This document shows positions 56,801-64,000 of a stretch of DNA of 64,000 nucleotides, piece after piece. The notes beneath the pieces were generated by a model. The model had not been told where the DNA came from, searched no databases, and worked only from the letters and a program-made list of their open reading frames with translations. Source of the stretch: Leguminivora glycinivorella (lineage: Eukaryota; Arthropoda; Insecta; Lepidoptera; Tortricidae); contig NC_062993.1 of NCBI RefSeq assembly GCF_023078275.1, positions 11,469,252-11,533,251 on the forward strand, in the 5' to 3' direction. The position numbers were made by a program, and so were the translations under genes. Every line of letters begins with the position of its first letter. Position 1 is the stretch's first letter.

Positions 56801-58115
56801 AGTTTTTATTGAATTTCGTTAACTTTAAGGGATGGTTCTTTAGACTAAATACAATTAATTTCTTTAAGAAACTAGCGTATTAACACGTTCACTGCGTTAC
56901 GGGGTTTTTGAACCCCGTACGCTGTCATCACTCAGTGCGGGTGAGAAAAATCGTGTTCACTCCGCTGGTGCGGAAGCTGTATTTTGGTCATTTTTACAAC
57001 TACAAAAATGACAAATATACATTTGGATTTCTGTTCAAAAGTATTATTTATTGATATATTAATTATAAATACGGGGTCTCAGGAACCCCGTACCGACCAA
57101 GGGATAAAAATTACCTTCTAGTGCGATACGGGTCTCCGTGAACCCCGTAAAAGAATTTGCTGGCCCGTACGGGGTTGCGGGCACAGTATCGCTAGTGCAG
57201 TGCTTACTGAAATACTTGTTATCGGCAAATTAAAAATGAAGCGCTCGAACCACACGTTAGAACTACTATATTCCAAAAACAAAGGTTATCCCACACAGTA
57301 AACGTCAAAATCATCACAAATTGACATCTAATTGCAGGCAGGTAATTAAATATATGTTTTTAATACGTAAAAAACGGTGGTGGTTTATCTTATTTTATTT
57401 ATCTTTGTAACTTAATTATATTAACTACTTTCACAAAAATACAAGACTGCGAAGTATCATATTTTTGATGTGTAATATTTTTATTAATACAGCACATACA
57501 TCGATTTTTTTATTTCCCATCACTACTAATTTATCGACCTTAATACATTACATGCGTTACAGGATGTACTAAGCCCCGTATTTTTTCAATTTTAGTGCGA
57601 TACGGGGATAAAATAACCCCGTATTTTCTTTTCTATATAATTTTGTGAGTTTTTATCGTATCCACGTGCGGGGATAATGAGACGTAAAATTTCATACTCT
57701 TACAGTTAGTCGAAAAAAATATTGGAAAATCCAATATTTCAGGAACTTACAGCACTTTTAACAGACTTAGGTGTACGGGGCACTTTTATACCCGTAACGC
57801 ACTACGATGTAAACTATTACGGGGCGGATTGGGCCTCGTAACGCACTACATTTTGGGTTAAGGTTTTGGCTTGCCGCAGCGAACGTGTTAACCCTTACGG
57901 TTATTTATTAAAAAAAATAAAAGAATTACTGAACACGTGTGTGACAGCCTTTACCGTCGTCAATCACACTAATTAATTCATTTATTATTATGTATGAAAA
58001 CGATGAAAAAAATTTTTTTGCGAATTTAACTAAGAGTGATATACAGGGTGGTCCCTGATAACGGACCTAACAACATGTCGAATTTAACGGAAAACAAAAA
58101 AAAACACGGTGTAGA
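56800..58115. repeat. interspersed repeat split by a TTAA-bounded element
   Basis: 56800-56879 and 57892-58115 together match, inverted, the uninterrupted repeat at 38655-39075 (AAGAAACTAGC then CTTACGGTTAT). The inserted 1-kb element lies between. Confidence 0.7.
56880..57891. mobile_element. ~1-kb piggyBac-like non-autonomous element
   Basis: Bounded by TTAA on both sides, with ends CACGTTCACTGCG and inverted CACGTTCGCTGCG. The interior holds many CCCCGTA/TACGGGG words (56905-57180 and 57570-57840), partly symmetrical. TTAA target preference is the piggyBac hallmark. No transposase frame. Confidence 0.8.
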
Positions 58116-59599
58116 AGAGCAGAGGCTTACAGCTATGCAAAAAAAAAGATTAATTAAAAGTGGCAACTTTGTTATTGTTTCCTCACTCATACAGATTTGA
58201 AAGGGACAAAGCGACGTACATACATACATACATACAATGTTTCCACTTTTTATTTTCTAGTCTTTTCCGCCAGACTATAATTATTAAACTTATCTTTGCA
58301 GCCACAGTGCAATGCAATTTCTCGACAAATCTCAAATAAAATTACAGCTTTAAGGAGTTTATAGAGTACCAAATAAGTACCTAAGCTTAGAATAAGTATG
58401 TAAATTATTTTAATGTTACGAATATCAATTCTGCAAATAATTGTATTTAAAATGTATGTGACATATAATATGAACTATTATGAATAAATATATGAATGAA
58501 TGAATATGAATGAATGAATAATTCAAGCTTTTTGAACCCTGATTTTAACAATGACCCATATACTTGTATAATAATAATTATAAAGTAGTAAAAATAAAGT
58601 TAGGTACAAGGTACCACGCAAATACACAGAAGTCCGATAAAATGCGCCCTCTACCAACAGCTATCAGAAGCTGCTACCAAACAGTTCTAACGCCACCTAT
58701 CCGTCGGCATGGGAACTTCTAACTCCTCTTTTGCACTAAAGCAGTCCACAAGTCACTGCGCTAGCGTCGGAGAAAATGAATGAAAAGTGCCAGAGCTGAA
58801 CGACTGTTGGACTTGGTCGCTTTTTCTTTGGTGTATGATTTATATATTTCAATTTATAAATTTCAATGTTGTACAATTAATAAAAATATAATTTGCTTTG
58901 TATTTTTATCCCTGAACGATGTTTGACTACTTACATGGATTGAACAAGAAAAGCCTAAGAAATTATTGCAGCTTCATTTTTTATGGTACAGAGCAGCAAA
59001 AAGTAGTTTAGCCGTGTGATTAGAAGCAGTCATCGCCGCGCATGGACATATGCAACATCTAGGAGAGCAATTATGCGTTGCCGACCTTTGCAGAACCCCC
59101 TAAATACGTGCTTCTTGAAGAACCCCATGTCATAGCGCAAAGGAAAGTCCTCAAAAGGTAGCTCATTGCATAGTCATTACACCTCGCTGTCTCACGTTTG
59201 TTTTTTTATCAACTGATCGGCGGAAGACCCTAGTCACACCTGATGAAAAGTAAAGAACAGTATAAATAAACATAGGAAATATGACAAAGGAAATAATTCA
59301 CATAGTCATAACTCTACAAATAATTACTATACTGGGCCCAAACTCGAAAAAACTGTTGCCAAACGTTCCGCACAGCAGTGTTGACAGGCAAATCTTTTAA
59401 ATAGATATAGACTTTTTCATTCGTGAAGACGCGTGATTGGCTCATATTTTCATAGAGGTTTAAGGTTGGACTTGAAAAAGCTGTGTGCCATTATAAATGA
59501 CACGATTGGAAACAGAATGTGGAAGTAACGTCCTTCCGGCTGTCGTGCTTTGATAGACAATTAGTCACGTGAGCGAATTAAGTCGTTGAGTTATTGCCG
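58116..59599. other. AT-rich intergenic stretch
   Basis: Contains short (CATA)n and (GAAT)n tracts (58218-58240, 58490-58520) and a LINE-tail-like piece near 59205-59260. No gene recognised. Confidence 0.4.
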
Positions 59600-59979
59600 G
59601 CACACACTCGGTCAATGGCGATATCAAATATGAAAGAAGGCGCGTTCCCTAAGCACATGCACGAAGATCATAGTGTAGCAGAGGCACTCATATAGGTGTC
59701 AGACGCCATTCACCATGCTTGTAACTATGAGTGAGATACTGACAGGTCGACTGAGTCGCCTTTTTGACAGGCAGCGAGGTAGCCGAGAGCAGGTGGGTGC
59801 AGCACTTTTAGCGGGATGCGTGGTTTTGCCATACTGTACTATTATATAGTACTCTTTATTATACAAGTGGTCGAAGTGAGAATCGTTGACGATTGTCTGG
59901 CTCTGTCGCGCTACAGAAAGAGCGATAGGGAGCGCTAATGATAGCGTGTACGCTTACGAAGACTTGGTAATAAATGGGC

Positions 59980-60311
59980 CATTTTTTTCAAAGTTGCTCC
60001 ACCCCACTTTTTTTTTTTTTTTAATTGGAAATTTTTATGTGGTTTTCACTCAGAATCGCTAGCTCTTTCAATTCTAATAAGAGAAGAAAAGTGTCCCAAG
60101 GTTTTTTTTTCTACATTCAAATTTACCATTTTTTCATACATTTTGTATGGCGGTAACGGAATGGAAGGTTCGAAAAATGTATTAAATTCTTGGGATATTT
60201 TTCTCCTCCTATCAGGATCAGAAACAGCTCGCGATTCACAGTATTAATCACATAAAAAATACCCCATGTTACAAAAAAAGTGGGGTGGACAACTTTTGAA
60301 AAAATGGCCCA
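59980..60311. mobile_element. ~330-bp near-palindromic MITE, copy 2
   Basis: Ends GGCCATTTTTTTCAAAGTTG and its inverse. Same centre CATTTTGTATGGCGGTAACG as 41712-42032. Confidence 0.8.
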
Positions 60312-60394
60312 AATATACCTAAAGCATCGGTCACTAGAAAAGACAATGAGGCTATGCACGACAAATATTTTGTAGAAAACACTTTACTGGCAGG

Positions 60395-60500
60395 TAAGTA
60401 TGGTCGCGTGATAAATGATAAAACATCAGGCCGTCCCTATCCCTTTTACAAATAGTGCGATAGGAACTGATCTATGTCTAATCATTTATCGCCTGGCAAG
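60395..60500. mobile_element. decayed copy of the 53456-53578 palindrome
   Basis: TATGGTCGCGTGATAAATGA, CATCAGGCCGTCCCTATC and AATAGTGCGATAGGA match in order, but the arms have diverged from each other. Confidence 0.65.
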
Positions 60501-60704
60501 TAATCAGAATTTTATTAACCACCTCACTTTTTCCTCTCGTGGGTGCAAACACTGATGGCTGATTACTGAAGTTGTGGTTTTTAATAAACTCCAACATTTC
60601 AAAGACGGCCGACTGGCTAAAGTTGATATCAAGCTGACACGAGGATTTTTAAACTACCCATCTTGAACCTTACGTTACGTTACGCGATTATGTCCGTTTT
60701 ACTG

Positions 60705-60840
60705 CACTGATGTGCGATGGTCGCGCGAGTCGCGCGACGCCAGCGATGCGACGCATACGAAATCAAACCTTATCGACATGGAAGTATGTGAGCGCGACGG
60801 CGACGGTCGCGCGACCGTCGCCCACGCAAGACGCAAGACA
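60705..60840. repeat. GC-rich GGTCGCGCGACC repeat, second copy
   Basis: Inverse relative of 700-870, with the self-complementary GGTCGCGCGACC near 60805. Open frames over it are repeat-derived. Confidence 0.5.
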
Positions 60841-61085
60841 CGGCATCAAGTGCTAAAAATACCTAAATATACATATGTAAACGATGTGGAAGCACTTACT
60901 TCCGATCTTTGCGTGCTATACGGATGACTGAATCATATTCACGCACGAAGGTGTGCGCAAGCGCACCCGATACAACGACTTAAACGCCTCATTTCGATAC
61001 ACATGTTCATAACTTAACACGTTTGCAATGTACCTTATCGAAAAGGATTCAAGTGCAAAATCGGTAATAGATTTTTGATATTTGA

Positions 61086-61213
61086 GTTATCTGGGTAAAA
61101 AGGACCTTATTGTTGATGGCGCTTACGTCCTGAGGCGTCGTATTTGTATACGAAAGATCGCTTGCGTAATGCCGTAAGCGCCATCGACAATAAGGTTTTT
61201 TTACCCAGATAAC
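61086..61213. mobile_element. 128-bp palindromic MITE, ~41-bp arms
   Basis: GTTATCTGGGTAAAAAGG...TGGCGCTTACG at the left matches the inverse of CGTAAGCGCCATCG...TTTACCCAGATAAC at the right with few mismatches. The loop is about 45 nt. Confidence 0.85.
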
Positions 61214-61725
61214 TTCATATATTACATTCAATTTCCCTTTTGATTGTGTGGTGATAAACACTTACGATTGCGCTTTAGTTTTTTCGGCTTCCTTGATACT
61301 AATGAGACAATTGAAAATATTATGTGTACCTATAGCACAGTATAATAAAGTACTATCGTACAGTATGGCCACTCCGCTCCCGCTGAAAGTGCCGCCCACC
61401 CCTCTCGGTTACCTCACCAGTTACCGCCTGTCAAAAACGCGAACAGTCGACCTGTCATATGTCACTCATACAAGCTTAGTACGCGTTCACCTACACGAAG
61501 CTTAGAACTGTGTGCTAGGAACGCGCCTCTTTCATATATTTGATCGCCAGTGTCCGAGGTATTATACTTAGATCTTGTTTGTGGTTTTTGTGTATATTAC
61601 AATTCTGTATATTTGCTGATATTGAACTGGTTTATAATTTGTTTGCTGAAAACATGCCATAATGATGTTATTATAGCTAGCTGATGATGATGAGTAAAGA
61701 GGATCGAGTATTATAAGAAATTACT

Positions 61726-61825
61726 NNNNNNNNNNNNNNNNNNNNNNNNNNNNNNNNNNNNNNNNNNNNNNNNNNNNNNNNNNNNNNNNNNNNNNNNNNN
61801 NNNNNNNNNNNNNNNNNNNNNNNNN
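61726..61825. other. assembly gap (100 N)
   Basis: Exactly 100 N, the usual placeholder for a gap of unknown size. Sequence order across it is uncertain. Confidence 1.
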
Positions 61826-62155
61826 CATCATTGCGTCCTTCTGGGAAGGGATGCGCCATTTCTACGTACTATCACTCTCATCAGTGTATCGTAACACTTG
61901 CTGTAATTTGTTTAGGCACTGGTTTTCTGTGTACCGAGACGGGAATGAAATAGTAGTAAGTAGTTACTATTTAAAATTGTTTAATTTTAAGTTTGTTTTA
62001 ACATTAAGTATTCCTTTTGGCTAAACATTTTAAATTTTATTGATATGGGTGTACAACTACGTGTTGCCTGAAATAAAACTTTTGTTTTTCTGTAATAAGC
62101 AAATGACCTATTATATTAAGAATAAGAGTTTCAAATGATTCACGAGTTAGTTTCA

Positions 62156-62489
62156 TTAGACTTATATTGACCGGGATACCGTGATTACCTTATTGATTTA
62201 ATGATCTTGATTGGGAGTCTCGATATTTCAGACACAGTTGCATGCATCATGATCACGGGAAATCAAAAAGGTAATCACGGACTATATCCGAGTCCAATAA
62301 GCATGTAGTAAGAAATCTGTAGGTATCGTCTACTAGTTATTATTTCTCCTGGTGCTAGTAGTTATGCGCCGATATTTCGACGCAGTTTTCTGTGATCGTG
62401 ATGCATGCAACTGCGTCAAAATATCAGGTGCACGACAAAAATCAAAAGGTAGGTAATCACGGTCCATATGCCCGTCAATATAAGTCTAA
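62156..62489. mobile_element. 334-bp MITE, TTAGACTTATATTGAC ends
   Basis: TTAGACTTATATTGAC at the left is the exact inverse of GTCAATATAAGTCTAA at the right. The interior carries CGTGATTACC, two GCATGCATCA-type words and GGTAATCACGG. Shorter relatives: 27355-27480 and 44370-44452. Confidence 0.85.
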
Positions 62490-64000
62490 TAATTATATAG
62501 ACCGTTTTTGTAAGTACAACGAGCTCTAGCGCCTTTAAAAATTTCAAAAAAGCATAACAGTCCGACACAGATATAACATATAAATAATAATAATCTGTGC
62601 TGGTTTATCTCTAGTTTTTAAAAACCGAGTAGAAACCAGTCAGAGACCGTTTGTATGGAGAGAATTGTCCCCTATTTTTTCTTAATGTACAAAAGACCAA
62701 GTTATTTTGGACGAAAGTGCAGCTTTGGCAGGTTTTGTTGAACAGTTCAGTAACTTAATACGAAGTCTAGAATTGGCCAGACAATGTTAAGGCATTAATC
62801 TGATTAAAGCCATATAGGTCAAAGTTTTAGGCAGTGTAGATTCGAATTAAATGCGTGACTATGAGCCTATGAGTGAAAAACGAGGCCACCACACTCCGAA
62901 GAAAATTCAAATTTTGAGAGAAAAAAACCCCCGACCGCGACATAGTGGAACGATTTTTATGAAACATGGCTAAGAACACTCCCGACTAATTCAAGCTTTC
63001 AAACCACGAAAAAACTTAAATCGGTTCATCCGTTCGGGAGCTGACAGTTGACAGCCCTCTAACCCTGAGTTAAGTAGTTAGTGCAAGTGGTCCTTATAGA
63101 CATTAGCTACCTTTTAAGTTTGGTCTTAGTTTCTTATATAAATATATTCATTTAAATTTAAATTATTTTACGTTAATGGTTAACTCGCGCTGAAAATGTT
63201 ACAAAATATCACTAAACTCTTAAAAAGAGGGGAAAGTGTTAAGACACTTAAATAGAGCCCCCTAAATGCTCTACATTAGAGCCGAGCGCTGATAGAACGC
63301 TACATTGATTCAGGAGATTCTCTACGCGCGCACATTTGCTTGAGCCGCCGAGATTTTATTGGAATCTTAGAGGGCTTAAGTTATAACTTGATAGCGGATA
63401 TTCACAACAAAGATTCTGCGGGCCTAAATGAAGTGACTATGCAAAACGTAATTGGCTTTGTCGCGTCAACAATACGAAAGAGTGATAGGAAGAGCTACGA
63501 TAATAATATAAGCGTAAGCCAGTGTGACCTTATTTATTTATTGGGGGGTATTGTGGACCTTTCTGCGATGACGGCCCGTTGTGGTCAAATATCCTTACTT
63601 ATTTATTTAATATCTGGGCGACCGGGCGGTTCTATTTTAATATATCCGTCATAGATAAAAAAACGCATAAATGCAAAAAAAAAAAAAACTTAATAATTTC
63701 TGGCCGGATTCGAAACCCTGACACCTACGATCTATCTGCGTACATTAGACCGACCTCGTACGACTGAGCCTAAGCGGAATCGATGCGCGCAGCGAAATTA
63801 CAGACCATATTTTAAGACGGCGTTTTAGCAAACGCAGAAATAAAAACTCATGAAAAACTCGAAAAAATTCGCGTTTTTCCGGGATCTAATGGCTACGCTA
63901 GATCGACTTTTTCACTCTCGAAAACCCCAGCATAACGCAATTTCAGCTTAAATCTGTTAAGAGCGGTTTACGACAGATCACGTCAGTATATATACAATAA
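62490..64000. other. repeat-rich end of window, no gene
   Basis: 62927-63045 is an inverted (TCTG)-family copy. 63045-63100 is part of the 119-bp MITE family. 63440-63520 resembles part of the GTAGCCGAAT MITE. 63700-63780 has a weak tRNA-SINE-like word (GGATTCGAAACCCTGA). The 104-codon frame at 63340-63654 overlaps the repeat and shows no known domain. Confidence 0.45.

Larger units (their letters stand above)
59600..61560. mobile_element. possible long element with ~230-bp inverted ends
   Basis: 59600-59880 and 61345-61560 are inverted copies of the same sequence, which also occurs alone at 165-420. They may be arms of one element, with several MITEs in between, or simply two independent copies. 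No target duplication was identified. Confidence 0.4.

Noticed and set aside
61677..61859. 60-codon ORF across the N run
   Set aside because: Artefact of reading through the assembly gap.
63340..63654. 104-codon ORF as a gene
   Set aside because: Overlaps sequence similar to the GTAGCCGAAT MITE and has no recognisable domain or gene context.

Overview
This window is a stretch of AT-rich, repeat-laden insect nuclear DNA, almost certainly from a moth or butterfly (Lepidoptera). The reasons are several tRNA-headed SINEs of lepidopteran type, many short inverted-repeat elements, a Ty3/gypsy element of the mag/K02A2.6-like lineage, CR1/RTE/R1-type LINE remains, and one recognisable host gene of the insect-specific Osiris family. 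No bacterial, organellar, tRNA, rRNA or CRISPR feature was seen. One 100-base run of N (61726-61825) marks an assembly gap.

Host gene. A single plus-strand Osiris gene covers about 29.0-56.3 kb. It has three small coding exons (29076-29484, 39122-39249, 54936-55103; 234 aa in total) separated by introns of 9.6 and 15.7 kb. A TATA box, an initiator and canonical splice sites are visible. The DNA just after the stop codon holds at least six decayed tandem copies of the gene's own last codons plus adjacent 3' UTR (55190-55815). I consider this the most unusual feature tied to a functional gene here.

Region by region. 1-5.2 kb: interspersed repeats, a TA-flanked MITE split by a SINE, a second SINE, a LINE 3' end, and a 181-bp-arm inverted repeat. 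5.2-16.8 kb: a GC-rich ~102-bp hairpin minisatellite split by a Ty3/gypsy element (5489-14505, identical 148-bp LTRs, 5-bp target duplication). That element is in turn interrupted by a CR1-like LINE in gag and by a 709-bp inverted-repeat element in integrase. 16.8-17.25 kb: a second minisatellite (120 bp). 17.9-19.1 kb: a 1161-bp TIR element inside an older repeat. 20.3-24.3 kb: a 3.9-kb foldback-like element with ~535-bp inverted arms and LINE debris, inserted in a SINE. 24.5-29 kb: repeats and the Osiris promoter region. 29-56 kb: the Osiris gene, with introns full of MITEs, inverted pairs, a second long-arm element (33.85-36.97 kb), a Mutator-like 9-bp-TSD MITE (42.38-43.07 kb) and several hairpins. 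56.9-57.9 kb: a TTAA-bounded piggyBac-like element inside another repeat. 58-64 kb: more repeats, palindromes and the gap.

The elements do not form a pathway. Their value is in the nesting order, which gives a relative insertion chronology. The Ty3/gypsy copy is striking because its LTRs are identical while its coding region is heavily damaged. Everything here was read by eye; family names for repeats are inferences from structure.
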